A stretch of 14,786 bases of DNA from Bacteroidales bacterium (GCA_031286005.1 JAITVC010000111.1:1-14786), one strand, 5' to 3'. Numbered from the stretch's first letter, positions 8,001 through 14,786 are shown. The notes: a model not told the origin generated them from the sequence alone. A program made the numbers and translations.

Positions 8001-9082
8001 CTCACGGTTCAAATCCGGTTATAAATTTTTCGCTTTATTTAAGCAATGGTTCGATGTATGGAAGTCCTATTGCTGATCCGCAAGATACGGTGGAAGTGTA
8101 TTATAAAACGGAAGCTTTGGGCGAATGGAAATTCCTTAAAAAATATGCCGCAGGCTCGATTACAGGCTGGCAAAATGATACTCTTGGTTTGCCGGAAGCT
8201 TCGGCCGATTATTATGTGTCTTTTGTTATTCGAAAATTAACCACAAATTTTGTTTTTGTAGACAATGTTGGTGTGAGCATTGAAAATAAGATTGTTGTAG
8301 TAACGCTTACTCAAACAGAGGGAGGTGTTGTTGCAGGAGAAATGGGAATCGATCGTGAATTGGTGGATGGCGAAAATCCATATCAATTTGCAGCAGCATG
8401 GGAAGAAGAAATAGGTATTAGTTTAACCTTGCGGGCTACTCCGGAAGAAGGATTTAAAGCCACTACTTGGTGGGATGGCGTGCCTGTTAACGGTGCACGT
8501 AATATATCCGGACAGAAAGAAAGCGTAGAGATTTATGCTAATTTTGAAGAAATCGTGTATCACGATGTAACGATAGCACAAACAACGGGTGGCGCAATCC
8601 AAGCCTATTACCGAGTTGCAGACCCTAATACGCCTCCATTTGCTCAAGAATATGATACCTTTTATCTTGAGGAAGATTCAACCTACACGTTTGAAGGTGG
8701 TCAAGAGTTGACCTTAGTGGCTACAGCTGATGATACCTACGAATTTGTAAAATGGATGGACGATAGCACAAGTGCTACTCGCACGCTTACGGTAACTGCA
8801 GATGTTGAGATAGCTGCAGAATTTAGAGAGATTGAAACCTCTGTTTCGAGCAATATTGCTGATCAGTTTAGAGTTTATCCTAATCCGGTGGCTGATGTGT
8901 TGAACATTCAAACCGAGCAAACGATTGCGGAAATCGCAGTGTTGGATCAAGCCGGACGAGTGGTGAAAACTCAAAAAGGTGATCTTAAAACACTCGATAT
9001 GCAAGACCTCAAAAAAGGTCAGTACATCGTACGTATTCACACGGCAGCAGGCATTGCAACGCTTAAAGTCGTGAAACAATAA
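5066..9082 (+). CDS. Large secreted multi-module adhesin-like protein (choice-of-anchor J-like and InlB-B-like repeats) with T9SS sorting domain
   Basis: A 1338-residue secreted protein. The signal peptide ends LLGYA with Gln20 next. About six jelly-roll modules of the choice-of-anchor J / cleaved-adhesin type follow, at roughly residues 50-190, 203-353, 366-512, 526-660, 667-819 and 922-1072. Each opens with an F-x-E/Q-x-F strand and a W-T-Q/E-D segment, has a central LKLITPxLN-type strand, and most end in an L-D-D-I-like motif. Three InlB-B-type repeats lie at about 829-908, 1077-1160 and 1166-1254, each with QTEGG/QTTGG, a W-W-D-G or W-M-D-D core and a terminal YAEF/YANF/AAEF strand. Residues 1265-1338 (FRVYPNPVADVLNI to LKVVKQ) are a T9SS type A domain. 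No catalytic motif is seen. Related modules occur in the haemagglutinin/adhesin regions of Porphyromonas gingivalis proteins, so binding to host or substrate protein, or cell adhesion, is the likely role (inference). Modules 1 and 2 are the most alike and look recently duplicated. Confidence 0.88.
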   Translation: MKKLILIFAVCLIGLLGYAQLSGSLSAPPKKAEAVTPRAAAAIAVTEKKSFEQDFAATKPMDWSVESENSDTSWIFTWNGLNYTACAEVGAKFNGDVLKLITPVLNVSTIKEPFLKFTYQLPTVETATDKLEVFYKTTEGEWTSLGECAATTNWTGKTISLPELTEDFQIAFVLTGQEGGGAKLEDLSVEAGAFSTIEITNDMPFVEPFRSDKAKMPNAWTQDNDTSKKSWTFETWEGRPNSMGRAAVGGYLTGDVLKLISPVLNVTGVTEPALKFWYQLTPNSGQTDPDKFEVFYKTTSTSTWISLGECAMTLPVWTENITLLPEDLTEDFQISFVFTGRNGNGVKIDDIFVGTAIIPAIEVTDATPFVQQFTGATAIPAGWTEDSANNAANKKWSFNSGGGYIGGRAFTAAAIDGPELKLITPALNTSGMAAPTLKFRYQLPEGATATDELTVYYKGTRKGEWEVLKTYTAATGWTREVIELDPAEYCYIAFEVKGQNGAGVSLDDIYVETLADPLPPVVISTFPWTEQFEATDMPRSWTQDNDSWSINDGKATIETATITKLITPRLDFTQTTNPKLIFKRFLSKDGEQLDTLRVYYRTSATSNWLFIKEFTANESPAEWKIEEIALPSTSADYYIAFEAKKRSGAGEFSVDSVSVNVSNINVTLPMNETFDNDSVWKNWAKVQILGDRNWTRNAYAGINGTGAYIENTGQTGSRTALITPSLTVPDDAKDYVLQFRSNLSSAPGIEQMGIYISTEGRADFSTFELLKEYKNGMKETASGMQIDSIALNDYKGETIHIAFVHQGQTHWALDDIHIGEPIELTIPTLTLTLEQTEGGSVSGMFAYVTPLVDGKNVFALNSVGGMITVDLTPKAEPGYLFKQWWDGNTTPGARQFSTSVDDTVYAEFVKEDTGLIVVTPDQPWAENFNAGAVPGRWAQIKEVGDNVLSPNLSTNGTYALGLSNTEHTVRLVTPAMDVTHGSNPVINFSLYLSNGSMYGSPIADPQDTVEVYYKTEALGEWKFLKKYAAGSITGWQNDTLGLPEASADYYVSFVIRKLTTNFVFVDNVGVSIENKIVVVTLTQTEGGVVAGEMGIDRELVDGENPYQFAAAWEEEIGISLTLRATPEEGFKATTWWDGVPVNGARNISGQKESVEIYANFEEIVYHDVTIAQTTGGAIQAYYRVADPNTPPFAQEYDTFYLEEDSTYTFEGGQELTLVATADDTYEFVKWMDDSTSATRTLTVTADVEIAAEFREIETSVSSNIADQFRVYPNPVADVLNIQTEQTIAEIAVLDQAGRVVKTQKGDLKTLDMQDLKKGQYIVRIHTAAGIATLKVVKQ

Positions 9083-9107
9083 AATCATCATAGTTTTGAT
9101 TTTGGTG

Positions 9108-9147
9108 CATAATGAAAGGGGCGCCGCAAGCGGCGCCCTACATTATG
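9108..9147. repeat. 40-bp near-perfect inverted repeat (REP/MITE-like hairpin)
   Basis: The outer arms CATAATG (9108-9114) and CATTATG (9141-9147) are exact reverse complements. The inner arms GGGCGCCGC (9119-9127) and GCGGCGCCC (9130-9138) are also exact and separated only by AA. The small asymmetric bulges are AAAG and TA. The stem is very GC-rich inside an A/T-rich spacer, 25 bp after the stop of the large adhesin-like gene. A terminator is less likely because neither side has a T-tract; a palindromic dispersed element or an mRNA 3'-end stabiliser fits better. Confidence 0.75.
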
Positions 9148-9152
9148 TCAAA

Positions 9153-9171
9153 AGTTAGGAGTTATGAATTA
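9153..9171 (+). repeat. 19-bp dispersed intergenic repeat, copy 2
   Basis: AGTTAGGAGTTATGAATTA matches the copy at 4946-4964 with one substitution, in the same orientation. Both copies adjoin a second structured repeat (the 40-bp inverted repeat here, the 46-bp block there), so the two spacers share a composite layout. Confidence 0.6.
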
Positions 9172-9199
9172 AAAGAGACTATAGGATTAATACAGGTTC

Positions 9200-9270
9200 A
9201 GTACAGCGGTAAGTACAGCGGTAGTACAGCGGTAAGTATAGCGGTAAGTATAGCGGTAAGTATATCGGTA
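9200..9270 (+). repeat. Six-copy 12-bp tandem repeat upstream of the metalloprotease gene
   Basis: Units are AGTACAGCGGTA (9200-9211), AGTACAGCGGT (9212-9222, one base short), AGTACAGCGGTA (9223-9234), AGTATAGCGGTA (9235-9246), AGTATAGCGGTA (9247-9258) and AGTATATCGGTA (9259-9270). A more degenerate copy may precede them at 9190-9199. The array ends 73 bp before the next ATG, so it lies in the leader or promoter region of the M6 protease gene. The units change in order from TACAG to TATAG to TATAT, as expected from stepwise duplication. A protein-binding array or a slippage-prone tract are both possible; no function can be read directly. Confidence 0.85.
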
Positions 9271-9274
9271 CCGA
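9265..9274. promoter_or_regulatory. 10-bp perfect palindrome closing the tandem array
   Basis: TCGGTACCGA is self-complementary. It is formed where the last 12-bp unit (TCGGTA) runs into CCGA, 69 bp upstream of the metalloprotease start codon. It could be an operator half of a binding array or a chance by-product of the repeat edge. The region after it (9275-9343) is A/T-rich with no clear promoter. Low confidence for any regulatory role. Confidence 0.2.
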
Positions 9275-9343
9275 ACAAAAAATAGAGAAAATAGAGCCTA
9301 TGATTGGACTTTTACGAGATTAATTAAATAAAAAACTATAATA

Positions 9344-12343
9344 ATGAAAAAACTACTTTGCTTATTGCTTGTTGTCGTATTGTTTTCGGTGGGGCCTATT
9401 TTTGCGGCGCCGATTGATCCAACACCGGGGCCTTATCAATTGCCCGATGGTACAGAAATCACCATTCAGATGTATGGCGATGAGACGTTTTATTGGACCA
9501 CAACCGAAGATGGTTTTACGGTGCTGTATAACTCAGAGGGCTTTTTGGAATATGCCGTTAAAGACGCCACCGGTGCATTGATTTTATCCGGCGTTCGGGC
9601 GTATAACCCAAACGAGCGCAGTGATGCCGATAAGCAATTTTTGAGCACGATTTCCAAATCATTAAATTACAGCGAGCCACAACGCACTGCTATGCGCCGG
9701 ATAGGAAAAGCCAGAGCCGAGGCTATGCAACAGACCGTATCGTATCCTCAACGTCCATTGGTAGGCGAGGTGCATATTCCGGTTATCTTAGTTGAGTTTC
9801 CAGACCTTAAGTTCACCAAAACCAAAGAAGATTTTGACCTATTGTTAGATCAACTCTCGCACAAAGTGCCGGGTAGTTTGCGCGATTACTTTTGGGATAA
9901 TTCCGAAGGCAAATTAGATTTACGTGTGGATGTTTTTGGCCCGTATATGATGCCAAACGGCATTAATGCTTATGCCATAGATGCCCAAAACGGTGTTTGT
10001 CCGGGAAATCCGGGAGCTATGGCCAGATCGGCTATTGATATGGCGTATGCCGATGGAGCAGACTTTTCAAAGTATGCTTTGTATGGAGGAGATAGTGTGG
10101 ATTGTGTGCATATCATTTTTGCCGGTTATGGTCGAGAATCCAAAGGACCGCAATGCGGATCAATCTGGTCTCATGCGGATGCGATTCGTCCTGCCATTGA
10201 GCACAATGGAAAAAAGATTTGTGCCTATTCTTGCTCGCCCGAATTGCGAGGCAATACGGGAGCCACGATGACCAATATCGGCGTTATCGGGCACGAATTG
10301 GGACACTCATTGTGCAAATTGCCTGATTTTTATGATGTCATGTATGCCGGAACTCCTGATTTGGGTATTTGGTGTATGATGTCGCGCGGCAATTGGAACG
10401 GTTCAGGAGCAACACCGGCTAAATTCTCGGCGTATGCCCGTCATTTCTTAGGCTGGGTACCTGCTATAGATCTTGACGAACAATCGGATGTTGTTATGCC
10501 TAATCCCGCAGATTCCGGCGTGGTATATCGGTATAGCACAGCCATCGACAACGAATATTATTTATTGGAAAACCGTCAACAAACAGGCTGGGATGAGTTT
10601 TTGCCCGGTAGTGGTCTGTTGATTTATCGGGTGAATAAGAACTGCTTGGGCTGGGTTAATAATTATGTTAATGGCCCCTCTTGTACAGGGTATGGATTGC
10701 AACAACCCGGCTGTGCAGGCGGCTGTGGAGGCGAAGACACAAAGCGAGGTACAGATGCTTGGCCGCAACCCGGATATACCGAATTTACGGATTATTCAAC
10801 ACCACGTTCAAGCTCGTTGGATGGAACCCCCACCAACAAACCTATCACCGAAATCCAACACGATAAAACCAACCGCACGATTTCATTTAAGTTTAGAGGC
10901 GGCACGCCACCTCCCTACAACGATTTGAGTGTAGTAGATGTTCAGGTGCCGAGTTCAACCATGCCCGACGATACCGTAGCATTAAAAGTAGCCTTAGTGA
11001 ACCTCGGAGCGGTGCTCGAAAACATCACCATTACATGGAGTTTGGATGGCGAAGAACAAACACCCTATACATGGACAGGACAATTGCCTTTCTTGGATAC
11101 GCTTGTATTGACTTTCGATACAGTTAAATTCTCCGGAGGAGCGCATTATATCAATGTTATCGCCGTTGTGGATAATGATCATGCGCCGGGCGACAATCGC
11201 CTCGGCAAGCAAACAAATTCGCTGGCGCCATTCTTCGAGGAAGGTTTTGAAGGCACATCGTCGGATTGGACCATGGTAAACGGGGAACAAGTAAACCAAT
11301 GGTATATCGGCACCGATGCCGCAGCGAAAGGCGAGCAGTCGGCTTACGTATCGAATGATGAAAGTCATAATTGGTATACTTTAACCAGAAAGAGTTCGGT
11401 GCATATTTACAAGGACATTGAATTTGAAGTTACAACCGACAGTTTTGACCTGCTCTTTGATTTTCGAGGTATGGGACAAACCAACAACACAGGACTTGTG
11501 CTTTATGATTATATGGAAATCCGTATCGTCGAAACCGATGTAGTGCCAGTAGCCGGAGAAAATCTGGAAGCCGGAGAGAGTTTAGGTAAATATGCAAAGG
11601 TAGAAGAATGGCAAGCACAGCACGTTAGCTTGTCGCCGGAATATTCAGGCACTACCAAACGCATGGTATTGTCGTGGTATAACAGTGCACAGAGTGGTGA
11701 ACAAGCACCGGCAGCTATTGACAATATCGAGATAGCTTCACGTCCGGAAACGCTTGAGGTGTATAACATTGCCATAGATCCGAACAGCGATCATACCTTC
11801 CCGACGGCGAAGCAAGGTTATGAACCGCAAGAACCGCGCACCATACAAATTACCAGCGAAAGTATGTTAGCCACCAGAGTAACGATGACCTTAACCGGAA
11901 CCGGTGCAGATGCTTTTGAGTTTTCCAAAACAGTGGTAGATATAGCCAAAGACGGCGAAGACAGTTTTACGGTATCGCCGAAAACGGGACTTCAGGAAGG
12001 CGTTTACACTGCAACGGTAACTGTTAGCAATAGAGAATGGTCGGAAAGTTTTGAGGTTAGCTTTACAGTAGAGCCTCCACCGGCAGCAAATTCAGATCTT
12101 GAAAGCAGCAAAGCGTTGACCGTATCGCCCAATCCGGTAACAGGAGGCGAACTGCGTATTGAAAACGGACAGTGGAAACAAGGCGACATAGCTGAGATTT
12201 ATACCATGACCGGTCAATGTGTGTTTACGCACAGCCTACCGGCCTCCGGTCAATCATCGATAACGCTGAATATTTCGCATTTGCCCACAGGCGCTTATGT
12301 TCTGAAAATCGGCACAGCCTCGGTTAAAGTAATAAAACAATAA
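9344..12343 (+). CDS. Secreted M6-family zinc metalloprotease with accessory beta domains and T9SS sorting domain
   Basis: A 999-residue secreted metalloendopeptidase of the immune inhibitor A-like (M6) type. After a signal peptide (about residues 1-21) comes an N-terminal pro-region with TTTEDGFTVLYN (52-63) typical of M6 precursors. The catalytic domain runs about 140-520. HELGH (317-321) supplies the zinc ligands His317 and His321 and the catalytic Glu318, then LPDFYD (326-331), and WCMMSRGNW (343-351) is the Met-turn region. Downstream are a CARDB-like domain (about 525-620, NDLSVVDVQV start), a choice-of-anchor J-like jelly-roll (about 628-797, ending AIDNIEIA), an Ig-like domain (about 800-910) and a T9SS type A domain (about 922-999, LTVSPNPVTGGELRI to VKVIKQ). 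It is expected at the cell surface or released, degrading protein. The catalytic half has eleven cysteines, and four of them (434, 447, 457, 461) lie in a Gly-rich loop. The next gene follows after 32 bp, so the two are probably co-transcribed. Confidence 0.94.
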   Translation: MKKLLCLLLVVVLFSVGPIFAAPIDPTPGPYQLPDGTEITIQMYGDETFYWTTTEDGFTVLYNSEGFLEYAVKDATGALILSGVRAYNPNERSDADKQFLSTISKSLNYSEPQRTAMRRIGKARAEAMQQTVSYPQRPLVGEVHIPVILVEFPDLKFTKTKEDFDLLLDQLSHKVPGSLRDYFWDNSEGKLDLRVDVFGPYMMPNGINAYAIDAQNGVCPGNPGAMARSAIDMAYADGADFSKYALYGGDSVDCVHIIFAGYGRESKGPQCGSIWSHADAIRPAIEHNGKKICAYSCSPELRGNTGATMTNIGVIGHELGHSLCKLPDFYDVMYAGTPDLGIWCMMSRGNWNGSGATPAKFSAYARHFLGWVPAIDLDEQSDVVMPNPADSGVVYRYSTAIDNEYYLLENRQQTGWDEFLPGSGLLIYRVNKNCLGWVNNYVNGPSCTGYGLQQPGCAGGCGGEDTKRGTDAWPQPGYTEFTDYSTPRSSSLDGTPTNKPITEIQHDKTNRTISFKFRGGTPPPYNDLSVVDVQVPSSTMPDDTVALKVALVNLGAVLENITITWSLDGEEQTPYTWTGQLPFLDTLVLTFDTVKFSGGAHYINVIAVVDNDHAPGDNRLGKQTNSLAPFFEEGFEGTSSDWTMVNGEQVNQWYIGTDAAAKGEQSAYVSNDESHNWYTLTRKSSVHIYKDIEFEVTTDSFDLLFDFRGMGQTNNTGLVLYDYMEIRIVETDVVPVAGENLEAGESLGKYAKVEEWQAQHVSLSPEYSGTTKRMVLSWYNSAQSGEQAPAAIDNIEIASRPETLEVYNIAIDPNSDHTFPTAKQGYEPQEPRTIQITSESMLATRVTMTLTGTGADAFEFSKTVVDIAKDGEDSFTVSPKTGLQEGVYTATVTVSNREWSESFEVSFTVEPPPAANSDLESSKALTVSPNPVTGGELRIENGQWKQGDIAEIYTMTGQCVFTHSLPASGQSSITLNISHLPTGAYVLKIGTASVKVIKQ

Positions 12344-12375
12344 AACGATATAAAATAACTAAAATTAAAACAATT

Positions 12376-14786
12376 ATGAAAAAAAGCTTATTATGGATGA
12401 TGCTGTGCCTATTCTGCGGATTGGGCTATGCACAAACCGTCAGCAATTTTATTGAAGAAAACTTCAATCTTTCAGCTCCGACCGGTTGGCCCGACAAAAC
12501 ATTATGGAAGTATGATGTTTTCTTCTACAAGTACGAGTGGGGCGTTGATGGAGTAGGTAAACCACTGGCCGGTAATGGTGTTGGCAATTCGGACTGTGCG
12601 CTTGCATGGTTGCATGCCGGCAATAACAATGGTCTTGGTAGGATTCAAACTCCTCTTGTGAGGATGGGAAATAGTCCGTTCATCTTGTTTCAATACAAAA
12701 TTGCCGTAGATCTCGGAGGTTCGGCAAGATGGGCAACAGCAGGAGCAGCAACCCATCGAGTTCGGATTTCAAAAGATAACGGAGCAACTTGGGAAACGTT
12801 GGAAGAACAAGCGTCACCGGATTTTGCGACTATGTTAGATTTTCATCTTGTAGAAATAGATGCAAGCGATTATATTGGTGAAACCTGTATGGTAAGACTC
12901 GAAATTCAAGCGAATTTAGGTATGCTTGAAAAAGGCGAACAATTAGATGTTTATCTTGATGAAATTATGGTTGGAACAGAACCGGAGAATGATCTTGCCG
13001 TCGTTGCGATTGGTGGAAACCAATTGCCTTATCCCGACAGCACGGAGATTTATACGGTAGAATTAGCCAATATGGGGTCAGCCATTCAAAACGATGGCGC
13101 CTATAAAGTAAGATTGATGCAAGACGGAGGTTCTATGCTTGACGAAGTTGACGGTGTAGAAATTAGAAAAGGCACCACCCAAACGGTAGAGCTTGAATGG
13201 ACACCAACGGTTTCCGGTATGGTTAGAGTTTATGCAGAAGTAGTACTTGATGGTGATGAATTCTTAGACAATAACCGCTCAGAGTTGTTTCAAATCGAAG
13301 TTCGCGAGGCATCGCTCAAAGAAATTGTTGTAGGAAGAGGAACGGAGAAAGCCCACTTACCATTCAGTGTGGCATATCAACAAAGTTTGGCACAAACGCT
13401 TTATCTTCCTACTGAAATAGGAACAAACCGTGCGCCTATTCGTTCGTTGGTTTATAAAGTGAACATTTCAACTAACGAAGAAGCCCTTAAAAATGTGCCT
13501 CTCGAAGTTTGGGTAGGAGAAACCGATCGCACAGATATGTCGGGTGGTTGGGTTGCTCCGGAATCGTTAACCAAGGTTTACGATGGTGCACAAAACTTCC
13601 CTGTTGGAGAATATGACGTAGTAGTACCATTCAGCACGCCTTACGAGTATAAAGGCGGAAATTTGGTAGTTTATACTCATCGGAAAAGCAAAGGTAGCGG
13701 TTCTTCTGCGGCGGGCTATGATCCGGCAGACCGTGTTACTATCGTTAACTATTTCTATGGAACCAATTATCCGGGTTTTAGTCGGACAATTGCTACAGAA
13801 ACGTTTTCGGGCGGTTTATTAGCAGACTCGCTACATAGACTTCCGGCAGGTGGCACGAGAACTTGGGCGCCGAACACAACGTTCATGATAGACATGAAAG
13901 ACATGGGCAAAGTATCGGGTGTGGTTAGCGATCGAAATGGTGTGATGAGAGATGTTGAGGTGAAAATTGTTGGAACGGAGTATATGGTAAAAACAAATGC
14001 GCAAGGTTACTACGAATTTCCTAATGTAGCAGCCGGAACAGTGTCTCTTGAATTTAAAAAATATACTTACGGAACAGACACTTTGAAAGACATCGTTGTT
14101 GCAGCCGATGACGAACTGACAGAAAACATTACGATGGTTTTGATTCCGGTATATACTTTGAGCGGTAAAATTACCGGTGATAACTCAGATGGAGAAGGTT
14201 TGGAAGGTGTGATAGTAACCCTTAACGGTTATGCAAATTATACAGACACGACGGATGCCGAAGGTAATTATTCTATTCCGAGGGTGTATTCGACCTTTGA
14301 ATACGATTTTCGTGCGAGATTAACTCTTGGCTATTCTAATCACGACGTTGTGTTTACCATGCCCGGAAAAGCAGAAACTTACAATGTTGTACTTGAAAGC
14401 AAACAATTTCCGGTGGCCGATATAAGCGCCATACAAGAAGAAGATGCCAGAGCTATTATTAATTGGAAATCGCCTATCGGCTATGAAGAAAAAACCTATA
14501 TCATGGATGATTACGATCAATGGGATCACAAAGGTTATGCTTTTGAAGACGGTACCACCGTATCTTTGGGCTATCCTCACAGATGGGTAGGTTCAAGATT
14601 TGATGTAGGAACCGATGGCGGCGAAATCACCAGCGTTGAAGTTTATGGAGCCTCTGTTGATACCCTTCGTACAAGTTCGACCAGAGTAACGATTGAAATT
14701 TTCAATAAAGACCGCGAACTTATTGGAGAAAGTGCTCCGTTTGATATGAGAAGTAACACTTGGACCAGTGTGCCACTTATCGAAGA
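12376..14786 (+). CDS. Large modular secreted protein (choice-of-anchor J-like, CARDB-like, carboxypeptidase-regulatory-like domains), 3' end outside the window
   Basis: The frame is open from ATG 12376 to the window edge, giving 803 codons with no stop, so the gene is partial. The start is supported by a signal peptide (MKKSLLWMMLCLFCGLGYA, then Gln20) and an A/T-rich leader. Domains in order: an N-terminal jelly-roll of choice-of-anchor J type (about 25-203; ENFNLSAPTGWP start and VYLDEIMVG end); a CARDB-like domain (about 204-313, ENDLAVVAI, with DNNRSE near the end); a beta module (about 316-505) with LPFSVAYQQSLAQTLY, then VPFSTPYEYKGGNLVVYTH, a type common in secreted Bacteroidales proteins; two carboxypeptidase-regulatory-like domains (about 511-592 and 593-675, KVSGVVSDRNG and YTLSGKITGD, each with a TxAxGxY motif); and the start of a further fibronectin-like or jelly-roll region. 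No protease motif appears in the visible part. A C-terminal T9SS domain is expected past the edge but not seen. It could be an adhesin or carry a catalytic domain further on. Confidence 0.85.
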   Translation, partial: MKKSLLWMMLCLFCGLGYAQTVSNFIEENFNLSAPTGWPDKTLWKYDVFFYKYEWGVDGVGKPLAGNGVGNSDCALAWLHAGNNNGLGRIQTPLVRMGNSPFILFQYKIAVDLGGSARWATAGAATHRVRISKDNGATWETLEEQASPDFATMLDFHLVEIDASDYIGETCMVRLEIQANLGMLEKGEQLDVYLDEIMVGTEPENDLAVVAIGGNQLPYPDSTEIYTVELANMGSAIQNDGAYKVRLMQDGGSMLDEVDGVEIRKGTTQTVELEWTPTVSGMVRVYAEVVLDGDEFLDNNRSELFQIEVREASLKEIVVGRGTEKAHLPFSVAYQQSLAQTLYLPTEIGTNRAPIRSLVYKVNISTNEEALKNVPLEVWVGETDRTDMSGGWVAPESLTKVYDGAQNFPVGEYDVVVPFSTPYEYKGGNLVVYTHRKSKGSGSSAAGYDPADRVTIVNYFYGTNYPGFSRTIATETFSGGLLADSLHRLPAGGTRTWAPNTTFMIDMKDMGKVSGVVSDRNGVMRDVEVKIVGTEYMVKTNAQGYYEFPNVAAGTVSLEFKKYTYGTDTLKDIVVAADDELTENITMVLIPVYTLSGKITGDNSDGEGLEGVIVTLNGYANYTDTTDAEGNYSIPRVYSTFEYDFRARLTLGYSNHDVVFTMPGKAETYNVVLESKQFPVADISAIQEEDARAIINWKSPIGYEEKTYIMDDYDQWDHKGYAFEDGTTVSLGYPHRWVGSRFDVGTDGGEITSVEVYGASVDTLRTSSTRVTIEIFNKDRELIGESAPFDMRSNTWTSVPLIE

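Noticed and set aside
9091..9098. TAGTTTTG, a match to the Bacteroidota -7 consensus TAnnTTTG
   Set aside because: No TTTG-type -33 element sits at the right distance upstream and the next start codon is about 245 bp away, so a promoter cannot be supported from sequence alone.
9108..9147. Intrinsic terminator reading of the inverted repeat
   Set aside because: The strong stem is followed by TCAAAAG on the plus strand, and no T-run follows on the minus strand either.
9200..9270. CRISPR array reading of the tandem repeats
   Set aside because: The units are 11-12 bp and directly adjacent with no spacers, and no cas genes are present.
9299..9306. TATGATTG, a one-mismatch -7-like element closer to the metalloprotease start
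   Set aside because: It has a mismatch and no -33 partner in the A-rich stretch before it; chance is likely in A/T-rich DNA.
12136..12175. GGELRIENGQW stretch in the M6 sorting domain as a possible repeat insertion into a coding region
   Set aside because: It resembles low-complexity IENGEL-type stretches but occurs once here without a tandem pattern, and it fits the normal T9SS domain.

Overview
The window is from a Bacteroidota genome, most likely order Bacteroidales. Three lines of evidence agree: a SusC/SusD (RagA/RagB-type) outer-membrane pair; three complete secreted proteins ending in a type IX secretion system (T9SS) type A sorting domain, plus a fourth modular secreted protein cut by the window edge; and A-rich leaders before the start codons with no strong Shine-Dalgarno sequence. 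The species cannot be named from the sequence. All genes lie on the plus strand and coding density is high.

Region 1 (1-4944) looks like one operon. It holds the 3' end of a SusC-type TonB-dependent transporter, a SusD-type lipoprotein, a second surface lipoprotein with Ig-like domains and an unrecognised C-terminal half, and a secreted subtilisin-like (S8) serine protease. The gaps are 34, 28 and 4 bp. Region 2 (5066-9082) is a 1338-residue secreted protein made of about six jelly-roll (choice-of-anchor J / cleaved-adhesin-like) modules, three InlB-B-like repeats and a T9SS tail. Region 3 (9344-14786) is an M6-type zinc metalloprotease with accessory beta domains and a T9SS tail, followed 32 bp later by a large modular secreted protein that runs off the right edge.

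The two longer spacers (4945-5065 and 9083-9343) carry repetitive DNA: a 19-bp motif present in both at 18/19 identity, a second GC-richer repeat-like block, a 40-bp near-perfect inverted repeat, and a six-copy 12-bp tandem array about 75 bp upstream of the metalloprotease gene.

Functional reading (inference): a SusCD pair next to two secreted endopeptidases and large adhesin-like proteins, with no glycoside hydrolase, polysaccharide lyase or sulfatase in view, fits acquisition of protein or peptides better than of glycan. The RagAB oligopeptide importer is the best-known parallel. T9SS proteases would cut protein at the cell surface, adhesin-like proteins could hold substrate or cells, and SusCD would import the fragments. 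No complete new defence, mobile or RNA system was found.
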